Shown one piece after another: positions 1-6,053 of a DNA stretch of 12,960 nucleotides (position 1 is the stretch's first letter; each line of letters starts with the position of its first letter). Both the position numbers and the translations under genes were made by a program. The notes beneath the pieces are model-generated. The model worked only from the letters and a program-made list of their open reading frames with translations, did not search any database and was not told where the DNA came from. This stretch comes from an uncultured Collinsella sp. (lineage in GTDB: Bacteria; Actinomycetota; Coriobacteriia; Coriobacteriales; Coriobacteriaceae): positions 1 through 12,960 of the forward strand of contig CAKUEZ010000058.1 in the NCBI GenBank assembly GCA_934646965.1, in the 5' to 3' direction.

Positions 1-858
1 GTCGTCCCCGACGTCGTGTTCCCCAGCAGCGCAGGCGCCTATGCCGTCACTGGCAGCTATGTCGCCGACGGGACCAAGCACGAGCTGCCCGAGAGCCCCA
101 CGATCAGCGTCTCGGAGAGCACCGCCGTGCAAGAAATCGTTGCCTGGCTCGATGCCCAGCCCTGGGTCGCCGCGTGGAACTCCAATCCGTTTTTAGGCAT
201 GTTCTGCAAGCCGCAGATCATCGTCACCTCAATCGCCTCGCTCTTTAAGGGCTGGGGCATCGCACTCGCCGTGACCGCTATCGGTTTTCCGCTTGCCATT
301 CCCATCGGCCTGCTGTTTGCCTTTATGAAAATCAGCAATAGCCGCGTGCTGCGCGGTATCGCCGTGACATACATCAATGTCCTGCGCGGAACCCCACTCT
401 TCCTGCAGATCTACATAGCATTCTTTGGGTTCCCCATGATCGGTCTCAACGTGCCCAATTTGCCGCTCGGCATTGGCGTGCTCGCTATCAACTGCTCGGC
501 CTATCTTGCCGAGATTTTCCGCGCCGGCATCGAAAGCGTTCCGCATGGACAGGCGGAAGCCGCCTACTCGCTTGGCATGACTTGGGGCCAGGTCATGTCC
601 CGCATCGTGATCCCGCAGGCCGTACGTTGCGTTATACCCACGATGACCAGCGAGTTTGTCATGCTCTACAAAGACACGTCACTGCTTTCGAGTGTTGGCG
701 TCATGGAGCTTATGCTGTTCTCTAAAAACCTCACGGCCACCACGGGCAACATCACGCCCTACATTTGCGCCGCGCTCTATTATCTGGTCGTGACGATCCC
801 GCTCATCCACATCGTGACCAAGGTGGAGCGCCGCCTGGCCGAGCGCAGCAAGCGCTAA
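1..858 (+). CDS. Polar amino acid ABC transporter permease, HisM/GlnP type (5' truncated by window edge)
   Basis: Inner-membrane permease subunit of an amino acid ABC importer. The frame is open from base 1, so the gene starts upstream; 285 codons are visible and it ends at TAA 856-858. The first roughly 60 residues are polar and look extracytoplasmic. A hydrophobic stretch then starts near residue 75 and continues into the family-typical LRGTPLFLQIY segment. The ATPase-docking EAA loop is clear: E186-A-A, then G192 and IVIPQA at about 202-207. The family usually has about 220-280 residues, so this protein is long at its N-terminus and may have an extra leading membrane segment or loop outside the window. 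The substrate is unknown. Glutamine or another polar amino acid would fit the family, and the next gene, asnB, uses glutamine, but that link is only positional. A strong terminator follows 43 bp after the stop. Confidence 0.9.
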   Translation, partial: VVPDVVFPSSAGAYAVTGSYVADGTKHELPESPTISVSESTAVQEIVAWLDAQPWVAAWNSNPFLGMFCKPQIIVTSIASLFKGWGIALAVTAIGFPLAIPIGLLFAFMKISNSRVLRGIAVTYINVLRGTPLFLQIYIAFFGFPMIGLNVPNLPLGIGVLAINCSAYLAEIFRAGIESVPHGQAEAAYSLGMTWGQVMSRIVIPQAVRCVIPTMTSEFVMLYKDTSLLSSVGVMELMLFSKNLTATTGNITPYICAALYYLVVTIPLIHIVTKVERRLAERSKR

Positions 859-901
859 CCTCTCTCGCGCCCTCGCGCCCTCGCGCACACAGCGTTCGCA
901 G

Positions 902-944
902 CCACGGCCCTCCGCTTCACCCAAAGCGCGGGCCGTGGTTTTTT
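902..944 (+). terminator. Intrinsic terminator after the ABC permease gene
   Basis: Perfect 9-bp outer stem CCACGGCCC (902-910) with GGGCCGTGG (930-938). A nested 5-bp stem CGCTT/AAGCG lies at 913-917/924-928, and six T follow at 939-944. It separates the permease transcript from asnB. Confidence 0.9.
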
Positions 945-984
945 CGGTCCGCTCGGCGCTTATGCCCTATCACGAAACAAAAGA

Positions 985-1037
985 TTGGCATGATAGTAAA
1001 GATTGATTGACATCAACTGCCGCAATCCTTGCGGCAG
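985..1037 (+). promoter_or_regulatory. asnB upstream region: weak promoter candidate and 9-bp leader hairpin
   Basis: The arms CTGCCGCAA (1017-1025) and TTGCGGCAG (1029-1037) are exact reverse complements around a 3-nt loop (1026-1028), ending 18 nt before the asnB Shine-Dalgarno. No T-run follows, so it is not an ordinary terminator. Upstream, TTGGCA (985-990) and TGACAT (1008-1013) are 17 bp apart and could be a weak promoter. With that promoter the hairpin would lie at the very 5' end of the mRNA, where it could act as a stabiliser. It could equally be a DNA operator. The hairpin is seen directly; the promoter is a guess. Confidence 0.4.
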
Positions 1038-1069
1038 TACACCTGAGCCGTCAGCAGAAAGGATCTTGC

Positions 1070-2938
1070 ATGTGCGGTTTTGTCGGTTTTACCGGTACAG
1101 ATGAACAGAGTGAGCTGGTTCTCACGGCCATGATGAATCGCATCATCCACCGTGGTCCCGATATGGGCGGCCAGCATATCGTCGATAACGTTGCCCTTGG
1201 CTTCCGTCGTCTTTCGATTCTTGACCTTTCCGAAGCTGGCGCTCAGCCCATGTCGAGCGACGACGGCAAGGTCACGATCGTCTTTAACGGCGAGATCTAC
1301 AACTTCCAGGAGCTTCGCGCCGAGCTGGAGGCAGCCGGCTACGTCTTCCACTGCAACGCCGATACCGAGGTCCTGGTGCACGGCTACGAGGAGTGGGGCG
1401 AGGACCTGGTCAACCGCCTGCGCGGCATGTACGCGTTTGTGATTCACGACCAGAGCAAGAACAAGCTCTTTGGCGCCCGCGACATCTTTGGCATCAAGCC
1501 GTTCTATTACTACCAGGCCTCCGATGGCTCGCTGCTGTTTGGTTCCGAGATCAAGAGCTTCCTGGACCATCCCAAGTTTGAGAAGGCTGTCAACCACGAC
1601 GCGCTGCGCCCCTACCTGACGCTGCAATTCCCCGCCACGGAGGAGACCTTCTTTAAGGGCGTGTTCAAGCTTGCCCCGGCGCATTGCTTTACGTACGACC
1701 TGATGACCAACACCATGGACATCAAGCGTTACTGGAGCTGCGACTTTACCGACGACAACTCCAAGACCTTCGAGGAGTACGTGGACGAGTGCGACAAGGT
1801 CGTGCACGAGAGCGTCGCCGCACACCGTATCGCCGATGTTAAGGTTGGTTCGTTCCTCTCCGGCGGCGTCGATTCCAGCTACATTGCCGCCTGCCTCATG
1901 CCCGACACCACCTATTCTGTCGGTTTTGACTACAAGAACTTCAACGAGACCAACTACGCCGCCGAGCTTTCCGACAAGCTGGGCATTAAGAACGTGCGCA
2001 AGATGATCACCGCCGATGAGTTCTTCGATGCGCTGCCCGATATCCAGTACCACATGGACGAGCCGCAGTCGAACCTCTCCAGCGTGCCGCTGTACTATCT
2101 GGCGCAGATGGCAGCCGAAGAGGTCACCGTCGTTCTTTCGGGCGAGGGTGCCGACGAGCTGTTTGCCGGCTATGAGTGGTATGAGGACACTCCCGAGATG
2201 CGTTCCTTTAAGAAGCGCGTACCGCTCGGTATTCGTCGCGCTTTGGGTTCGCTCGTTCAGCATCTCCCCTACTTTAAGGGACACAACTTCCTGACGAAAT
2301 GCGCCGAGGTTCCCGAGCGCTGGTATGTCGGCCAGGCAAAGGTGTTTGATCCATCCGAGGTCGACGAGGTGCTTAAGCCCGCATACGACACCGGCAAAAA
2401 TGCCGCCGAGATGTGCGCTGAGTACTACAAGCAGGTTCCCAACTGCTGCGAGCTTTCCAAGAAGCAGTATCTGGACATGAACATGTGGCTGCCGGGCGAT
2501 ATCCTGCTCAAGGCCGACAAGATGTGCATGGCGCATTCTCTGGAGCTTCGTGTTCCGTTCTTGGATAAGAAGGTCATGGAGTTTGCCGAGCACATCCCCG
2601 CTAACTATCGCGTTAACGAAGAGGGCTGCAAGCTCGTCCTGCGTCACGCCGCCAACCGCACGCTGCCCGACGAGTGGGCAACGCGCAAGAAGGTTGGTTT
2701 CCCCGTACCGGTCAAGTTCTGGCTGCGCGAGCAGAAGTACTACGACTACGTTAAGGAGTACTTCACCGCGCCGTGGGCAGCAGACTTCTTCGATACCGAT
2801 GCACTCATGAAGCTGCTTGACGATCACTTTGAGGGCCACGCGCTCAACCAGCGCAAGATCTACACCACGCTGACATTCCTCATCTGGTACAAGCGCTTCT
2901 TTATCGACGAGAACAAGGGCGCCAAAGTCGCCGCGTAA
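1070..2938 (+). CDS. asnB: Asparagine synthase (glutamine-hydrolysing)
   Basis: Cytosolic enzyme converting aspartate, glutamine and ATP to asparagine, glutamate, AMP and PPi. It has 622 residues, close to the usual 610-640 of the large AsnB/AsnO group. The start at ATG 1070 is set by Cys2 (MCGFVGF), which must become the N-terminal nucleophile of the class II amidotransferase domain, and by AGAAAGGA at 1056-1063, six bases upstream. The frame is also open from a TTG at 1007, but that would bury the cysteine. The N-terminal glutaminase domain shows IIHRGPDMGG, FRRLSILDLS and FNGEIYN. The synthetase domain has the ATP-pyrophosphatase loop SGGVDSS at residues 264-270, then SGEGADELFAGY and ELRVPFLDKKVMEF. 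Both active sites look intact. The gene stands alone between a terminator and a tRNA gene. No strong terminator of its own follows, so some transcripts may read through to the tRNA terminator. Confidence 0.96.
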   Translation: MCGFVGFTGTDEQSELVLTAMMNRIIHRGPDMGGQHIVDNVALGFRRLSILDLSEAGAQPMSSDDGKVTIVFNGEIYNFQELRAELEAAGYVFHCNADTEVLVHGYEEWGEDLVNRLRGMYAFVIHDQSKNKLFGARDIFGIKPFYYYQASDGSLLFGSEIKSFLDHPKFEKAVNHDALRPYLTLQFPATEETFFKGVFKLAPAHCFTYDLMTNTMDIKRYWSCDFTDDNSKTFEEYVDECDKVVHESVAAHRIADVKVGSFLSGGVDSSYIAACLMPDTTYSVGFDYKNFNETNYAAELSDKLGIKNVRKMITADEFFDALPDIQYHMDEPQSNLSSVPLYYLAQMAAEEVTVVLSGEGADELFAGYEWYEDTPEMRSFKKRVPLGIRRALGSLVQHLPYFKGHNFLTKCAEVPERWYVGQAKVFDPSEVDEVLKPAYDTGKNAAEMCAEYYKQVPNCCELSKKQYLDMNMWLPGDILLKADKMCMAHSLELRVPFLDKKVMEFAEHIPANYRVNEEGCKLVLRHAANRTLPDEWATRKKVGFPVPVKFWLREQKYYDYVKEYFTAPWAADFFDTDALMKLLDDHFEGHALNQRKIYTTLTFLIWYKRFFIDENKGAKVAA

Positions 2939-2957
2939 GTTTCGTTATGAATTAGCG

Positions 2958-2985
2958 GTGAACCGTACAGGGTTTCCGCTATACT
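2958..2985 (+). promoter_or_regulatory. Probable promoter of tRNA-Val
   Basis: TATACT at 2980-2985 is a 5/6 match to a -10 box and lies 10 bases before the mature tRNA 5' end. The matching -35 (GTGAAC, 2958-2963, 16-bp spacing) is weak. The same bases form an imperfect hairpin (GCGG 2955-2958 with CCGC 2976-2979, AACC 2961-2964 with GGTT 2971-2974), which might instead slow asnB transcripts. It lacks a T-tract. Confidence 0.5.
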
Positions 2986-2995
2986 CAATCCCTGC

Positions 2996-3071
2996 GGGCG
3001 ATTGGCGCAACGGTTAGCGCAGGTGCTTTACACGCACAAGGCTGGGGGTTCGAATCCCTCATCGCCCACCA
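2996..3071 (+). tRNA. tRNA-Val, anticodon UAC
   Basis: A full 76-nt cloverleaf can be drawn by hand. The acceptor GGGCGAT (2996-3002) pairs perfectly with ATCGCCC (3061-3067). The D stem is GCGC/GCGC and the anticodon loop is TTTACAC with anticodon TAC at 3029-3031. The T loop TTCGAAT sits on a 5-bp stem, followed by discriminator A3068 and an encoded CCA at 3069-3071. The UAC anticodon reads valine codons GUA/GUG, and A73 and the acceptor sequence agree with bacterial tRNA-Val. One oddity is that the outermost anticodon-stem pair (27-43) is a G-A mismatch. A terminator follows within 11 nt, and the 3' end is duplicated downstream. Confidence 0.97.
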
Positions 3072-3150
3072 TATGATTTGGAAACGGTCCTCGCAAGGGG
3101 ACCGTTTTTGTTTGGGCACATCGCATGGGATTCGAACCCGACAGGGTGCG
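3054..3150 (+). repeat. Direct repeat, copy 1: tRNA 3' end + terminator + inverted T-arm
   Basis: Copy 1 of a 97-bp duplicated module. It begins with the last 18 nt of tRNA-Val (3054-3071), then the terminator block 3078-3117. That block is identical over 40 bp to copy 2 at 3261-3300. The module closes with CATCGCA and GGGATTCGAACCC (3127-3139), the exact reverse complement of tRNA T-arm bases 3046-3058. Confidence 0.85.
3082..3109 (+). terminator. Intrinsic terminator of tRNA-Val (copy 1)
   Basis: Stem AAACGGTCC (3082-3090) with GGACCGTTT (3099-3107) and an 8-nt loop. A T-run follows to 3109, then GTTT. It starts 11 nt after the tRNA CCA end. The A-rich 5' side gives the hairpin some bidirectional character. 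Confidence 0.9.
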
Positions 3151-3163
3151 GAGCTGAGGAAAC

Positions 3164-3227
3164 GCGAAGCGTTTTCCAGCGAAGCACGCAAGGCGCGAAG
3201 CGCCGCAGCGGAAGCGGGCGGCGAAGC
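3164..3227. repeat. Cluster of GCGAAGC units forming three GAA-loop hairpins
   Basis: GCGAAGC occurs at 3164-3170, 3179-3185, 3195-3201 and 3221-3227. Three of these sit in perfect small stems closed by a GAA loop: AAACGC-GAA-GCGTTT, GGCGC-GAA-GCGCC and GCGGC-GAA-GCCGC. The block fills the space between the two copies of the tRNA-end repeat. There is no start codon with a ribosome site that would make it a gene. The function is unknown. Confidence 0.6.
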
Positions 3228-3237
3228 CGCACGCGAC

Positions 3238-3334
3238 ATCCCTCATCGCCCACCACAGAATTGGAAACGGTCCTCGCAAGGGGACCGTTTTTGTTTGGGC
3301 CCATCGCAGAGGGATTCGAACCCGCAAGGGTGCG
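3238..3334 (+). repeat. Direct repeat, copy 2: orphan tRNA 3' end + terminator + inverted T-arm
   Basis: Copy 2 of the 97-bp module, offset 184 bp from copy 1. Bases 3238-3255 equal the last 18 nt of tRNA-Val including CCA, but the rest of a tRNA is missing upstream. The terminator block 3261-3300 is identical to copy 1. The inverted T-arm here is longer: 3309-3323 is the exact reverse complement of 3046-3060 (15 bp). It is probably a relic of a tandem tRNA duplication or of recombination at the tRNA 3' end. Confidence 0.85.
3265..3292 (+). terminator. Duplicate of the tRNA-Val terminator (copy 2)
   Basis: Same stem as the first copy: AAACGGTCC (3265-3273) with GGACCGTTT (3282-3290), then T to 3292. 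It now follows only an 18-nt tRNA end fragment, so it acts at most as a back-up terminator. Confidence 0.8.
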
Positions 3335-3351
3335 CCCCGTTTCGGGGGCGG

Positions 3352-3384
3352 TGGCCAAAAAATGGCAAAAATGAGTACTGTTAC
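3352..3384 (+). repeat. Left terminal inverted repeat of the 218-bp element
   Basis: 33 bp starting TGGCCAAAAAATGGC and ending GAGTACTGTTAC. It matches the reverse complement of 3537-3569 with three mismatches. It contains its own mini-hairpin GCCA-AAAAA-TGGC (3354-3366). Confidence 0.85.
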
Positions 3385-3398
3385 CAATTTTGTAACAG
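3378..3398. promoter_or_regulatory. Perfect 7-bp dyad at inner edge of left inverted repeat
   Basis: CTGTTAC (3378-3384) and GTAACAG (3392-3398) are exact reverse complements around a 7-nt AT-rich loop. The dyad overlaps the inner end of the left terminal repeat. It could be a protein-binding operator or a hairpin; no T-tract follows. Confidence 0.4.
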
Positions 3399-3536
3399 CG
3401 TTTTCTATGCTTCGTGGGGTATATCCGACTTCAAAACAGCAATCCAATGCCCTCATTAAACGTTTTTCTTATCACGTAACTGGACATATGTAGTTTAACT
3501 TAGTCAAGACCGCCATTTTAATATGATTCTCAGTTT

Positions 3537-3569
3537 GTGACAGTACTCATATTTGGCATTTTTTGGCCA
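3537..3569 (-). repeat. Right terminal inverted repeat of the 218-bp element
   Basis: 33 bp running from GTGACAGTACTCAT to TTTTTTGGCCA, complementary to 3352-3384 at 30 of 33 positions. It lies about 115 bp beyond the end of argD, which converges on it. Confidence 0.85.
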
Positions 3570-3600
3570 TGGGCTCTCTCAGCATTTGAAAAACTACAGC

Positions 3601-3621
3601 AAAACGGGCTCCGGATCGCCC
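3601..3621 (-). terminator. Weak terminator candidate for the arg operon
   Basis: Reading the minus strand, GGGC (3621-3618) pairs with GCCC (3609-3606), followed by G and TTTT (3604-3601). The stem is only 4 bp with a small inner TCCGGA palindrome. It lies 64 bp past the argD stop. Another stem, CGCC-ACATAT-GGCG (3627-3640), lies between. No better terminator is visible. Confidence 0.3.
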
Positions 3622-3685
3622 AATCGCGCCACATATGGCGCATCAGCAACCCGAAACCCGTTCCGAACGGCTATATTCGCTCGCG

Positions 3686-4969
3686 CTAGGCCAAAACACC
3701 CGACAGGATCTCAATCAGGCTGTCCACGTCAGCTTTCTCGCAGACGAGCGGCGGCAGAAAACGTAACGTATGGGCACCCGTAGCGTTAATGACAGCACCG
3801 GCGGCCAGCGCGCGGGCAACAATATCATGCGCATCACCCGCAGCATCATCCAGATCGCAGCCGAGCATCAAGCCGCGGCCACGCACCTCGGTCACGTGCG
3901 GCAGCCTGGCGAGCTTTGTCTCCATATAGGCACCCACCTTAGCAGCGTGCTCGGCATAGTCGCCGCGCACGAGCGCGGAGAGCGTCGCGGCGCACGCCGC
4001 GACGGCCAAGCAGCTACCGCCAAAGGTCGAACCGTGGTCGCCCGGCTTAAATACGTCAGCGATCTCCTTCTTTGCCACCACAGCACCCATGGGCACGCCG
4101 TCGGCAATACCCTTAGCAAGGCTCATGATGTCGGGTTCGACGCCATAGGTCTGGAACGCAAACGGCTTGCCGGAACGGAAGATGCCACACTGGACCTCGT
4201 CGGCGATAAGAACGGCGCCCACCTCGTGCGCCAGGTCACGCGCCGCCGCCATAAACTCCTCAGTCATGGGGTGCACGCCACTCTCGCCCTGGATCGGCTC
4301 GAGCATCACAGCACAAATCTCGCTCCCCAGCTGCTTAAAGATCGCACGCAATTCATCGACATCGTTGGGCGTGCAGGCCACAAAACCGCCCGGCAGCGGA
4401 CGGAAACTATCCTGCAGCCAATCCTGCATGGTAGCGGCAATGGTCTCGAGCGTACGGCCGTGGAAACCGCCGCGCATGCACACGATGGTGTTGCCGCCGT
4501 TGCCGGCACGCTTGGCGTACAGACGCGCGAGCTTCATCGAACCCTCATTGGCCTCGGCGCCGGAGTTGGCAAAGAACGTCTCCCATACCTGCTCGCCCGC
4601 CGTCGGAGCGCCGAGCGCGGCTGCCGTGGTCTCATCGCCGGCGGCAATGGCATCGGCAATCACGCGTGCACTGTCCACGTCGTCGTTAGCGAGCTTGGAC
4701 AGCAACGCCGCGACCTGGCCACGCTGCTCGATGTAGAAGTAGTTAGACACATGCAGAAGCTTTTTGGTCTGCGACTCAAGCGCAGAGAGCACCGCGGGAT
4801 TACCGTGGCCTAGGCTACACACGCCAATACCTGCGAGAAAGTCGAGATACTCACGACCATCGTCACCGGTGAGCTTCATACCGTGACCCTCGACAAACTC
4901 GACCGGAGAGCGGCCAAAGGTATGCATAACGTAATGGGATTCGAGCGATTGTTGAGTTGTAAGTGACAT
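3686..4969 (-). CDS. argD: Acetylornithine aminotransferase
   Basis: PLP enzyme (class III aminotransferase) converting N-acetylglutamate semialdehyde and glutamate to N-acetylornithine and 2-oxoglutarate in arginine synthesis. It has 427 residues. Visible signatures are NSGAEANE (135-142), GGFHGRT (167-173), the PLP-aspartate D257 in IADEVQCG, the Schiff-base K286 in SLAKG, and the GSTFGG loop at 313-318. ATG 4969 is supported by GAAAGG (4981-4976) six bases upstream. The protein is longer than typical ArgD (about 385-405). Much of the excess is an alanine/aspartate-rich stretch at about 96-127, between the LLSKLAN helix and the WETFFANSGAEA strand. It is the last gene of argCJBD, 69 bp after argB, with a perfect 14-bp palindrome in that gap. 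Ornithine or succinyl-diaminopimelate specificity cannot be excluded from sequence alone, but operon context favours acetylornithine. Confidence 0.95.
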   Translation of the reverse strand: MSLTTQQSLESHYVMHTFGRSPVEFVEGHGMKLTGDDGREYLDFLAGIGVCSLGHGNPAVLSALESQTKKLLHVSNYFYIEQRGQVAALLSKLANDDVDSARVIADAIAAGDETTAAALGAPTAGEQVWETFFANSGAEANEGSMKLARLYAKRAGNGGNTIVCMRGGFHGRTLETIAATMQDWLQDSFRPLPGGFVACTPNDVDELRAIFKQLGSEICAVMLEPIQGESGVHPMTEEFMAAARDLAHEVGAVLIADEVQCGIFRSGKPFAFQTYGVEPDIMSLAKGIADGVPMGAVVAKKEIADVFKPGDHGSTFGGSCLAVAACAATLSALVRGDYAEHAAKVGAYMETKLARLPHVTEVRGRGLMLGCDLDDAAGDAHDIVARALAAGAVINATGAHTLRFLPPLVCEKADVDSLIEILSGVLA

Positions 4970-4986
4970 GGGATGCCTTTCGTTGG

Positions 4987-5000
4987 GCGCCGTACGGCGC
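4987..5000. other. Perfect 14-bp palindrome between argB and argD
   Basis: GCGCCGTACGGCGC is fully self-complementary and lies 17 bases before the argD start. As RNA it would be a short stem with an impossibly tight loop unless the inner pairs open. It may be a messenger-processing or stability element, or chance in GC-rich DNA. Confidence 0.35.
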
Positions 5001-5038
5001 AGGGCTATGGGTGCAGGGACGCGACGACCGCGGGTTAG

Positions 5039-6019
5039 CTAGACCGTCTGGAGCTTCTCGACCTCGTCGAGATTCTCGGTCAGGCGCGCGGCAAAGGTCG
5101 AAAGCGGATGCGGGTGCGTATCGAACTCGTAGGCCGTCTCGGTGGAATGGATCACGGTACCGACACCGGCATCGGTCAGCAACTCGAGCAGCAGCGAGTG
5201 CGGTGTGGTGCCGTTAATGATGTGCGCGCGGAACACACCGGCAGCAAGCGCATCGACAGCGGCGCGCAGCTTGGGAATCATGCCCTTGTCGACCTCGCCG
5301 CCGTAAAGCATCTCGTTGACCTCGTCGAGTGTCAGGTTGGAGATGAGCGAATCCTTGTCACTAAAGTCCTTGTACAGGCCGTCGACATCGGTCAAAAAAA
5401 TTGCCTTGTGCGCATGGAGCGCCGCCGCGACAGCACCGGCGGCGGTATCGGCATTGATGTTGAAGAAGCCGCCGTCCTCCCCCGCCGCGACCGTCGCGAT
5501 AACGGGGATGTACTCGCTATCGAGCAGACGCTCGATATAGTCGGTGTTGACGTGCGTGACTTTGCCTACGCGCCCGAGCTCGGGATCGAGCGGTTCGGCG
5601 ATGAGCGTGCCGGCGTCGCTGCCGGACACGCCCACTGCCAGGTTGCCATGGTGGTTGATCGCCGCCACCAGCTCCTGGTTGACCTTGCCGCCCAGCACTT
5701 CGCGCACGATATCCATGGTCGCCGGTGTGGTCACGCGCTGGCCGTTCTTAAACTCGACGGGAATATCGTAGTGGCTGAGCGCCTCGTTGATGGCCTTGCC
5801 GCCACCGTGCACGATGACGGGACGCATACCGATGATCTTGAGCAGGACGATGTCGCTCATCACGTCGCGACGTAGCTGCTCGTCGACCATGGCGGCACCG
5901 CCATACTTGATGACGACCGTCTTGCCGGTCAGGTTCTTAATCCACGGCAGCGCCTCGAACAGCAGCTGCGCGGTTACTTCGTTGGACTCGCTCGAGCGAC
6001 AATCGCGTGCGAATTTCAT
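5039..6019 (-). CDS. argB: Acetylglutamate kinase
   Basis: Amino acid kinase phosphorylating N-acetylglutamate with ATP, the second step of ornithine synthesis. It has 326 residues from ATG 6019, chosen because GAGG (6029-6026) lies six bases upstream. The frame is open further to 6070, but the ATG there and the one at 6046 lack a ribosome site. Motifs are KYGGAAM (38-44), HGGGK (71-75), NGQRVT (92-97), NINADTAAG (188-196), DVDGLY (211-216) and KGMIPKL (245-251). Residues 12-30, before KTVVIKYGG, form the N-terminal helix region typical of arginine-inhibited hexameric kinases, fitting a cyclic pathway with ArgJ. After the usual C-terminal GVGTVI (285-290) come about 36 extra residues, rich in charged residues, which most family members lack. 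It lies between argJ (81 bp) and argD (69 bp). Confidence 0.95.
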   Translation of the reverse strand: MKFARDCRSSESNEVTAQLLFEALPWIKNLTGKTVVIKYGGAAMVDEQLRRDVMSDIVLLKIIGMRPVIVHGGGKAINEALSHYDIPVEFKNGQRVTTPATMDIVREVLGGKVNQELVAAINHHGNLAVGVSGSDAGTLIAEPLDPELGRVGKVTHVNTDYIERLLDSEYIPVIATVAAGEDGGFFNINADTAAGAVAAALHAHKAIFLTDVDGLYKDFSDKDSLISNLTLDEVNEMLYGGEVDKGMIPKLRAAVDALAAGVFRAHIINGTTPHSLLLELLTDAGVGTVIHSTETAYEFDTHPHPLSTFAARLTENLDEVEKLQTV

Positions 6020-6053
6020 AGTCTGCCTCGTCTTTCGTATAGCCATTGAGCCA

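Larger units (their letters stand above)
3352..3569. mobile_element. MITE-like 218-bp non-coding element with 33-bp terminal inverted repeats
   Basis: The two ends (3352-3384 and 3537-3569) are reverse complements at 30 of 33 positions. The interior of about 150 bp is visibly richer in A/T than the flanking genes and has no convincing reading frame. Inside it, TTAACT (3495-3500) and TAATAT (3519-3524) with an 18-bp spacer could be a plus-strand promoter, at low confidence. There is no transposase, so if mobile it would depend on an element elsewhere. No clear target-site duplication is visible at the outer edges (GCGG left, TGGG right). An alternative is a long-stem regulatory RNA or a repeated intergenic element peculiar to this lineage. 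Confidence 0.6.

Noticed and set aside
1007..1069. Upstream TTG start extending AsnB by 21 residues
   Set aside because: Class II amidotransferases need Cys directly after the initiator Met; ATG 1070 provides this and has a good ribosome site.
1013..2839. 608-codon open frame antisense to asnB
   Set aside because: It mirrors the asnB codon bias in GC-rich DNA, shows no recognisable domain, and asnB on the other strand has intact catalytic motifs.
3164..3227. CRISPR array
   Set aside because: GCGAAGC units are only 7 bp, with irregular spacing (15, 16, 26 bp) and no spacer-like unique segments or cas genes.
2985..3459. Several 84-142-codon frames on both strands around the tRNA, some giving peptides such as GFEPPAL or DSNPQP
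   Set aside because: These are translations of the tRNA T-arm, its inverted copies and the terminator repeats, a familiar source of false proteins next to tRNA genes.
3770..4813. 347-codon plus-strand frame over argD
   Set aside because: Shadow of argD: no ribosome site, no domain, and the amino acid composition of an antisense frame.
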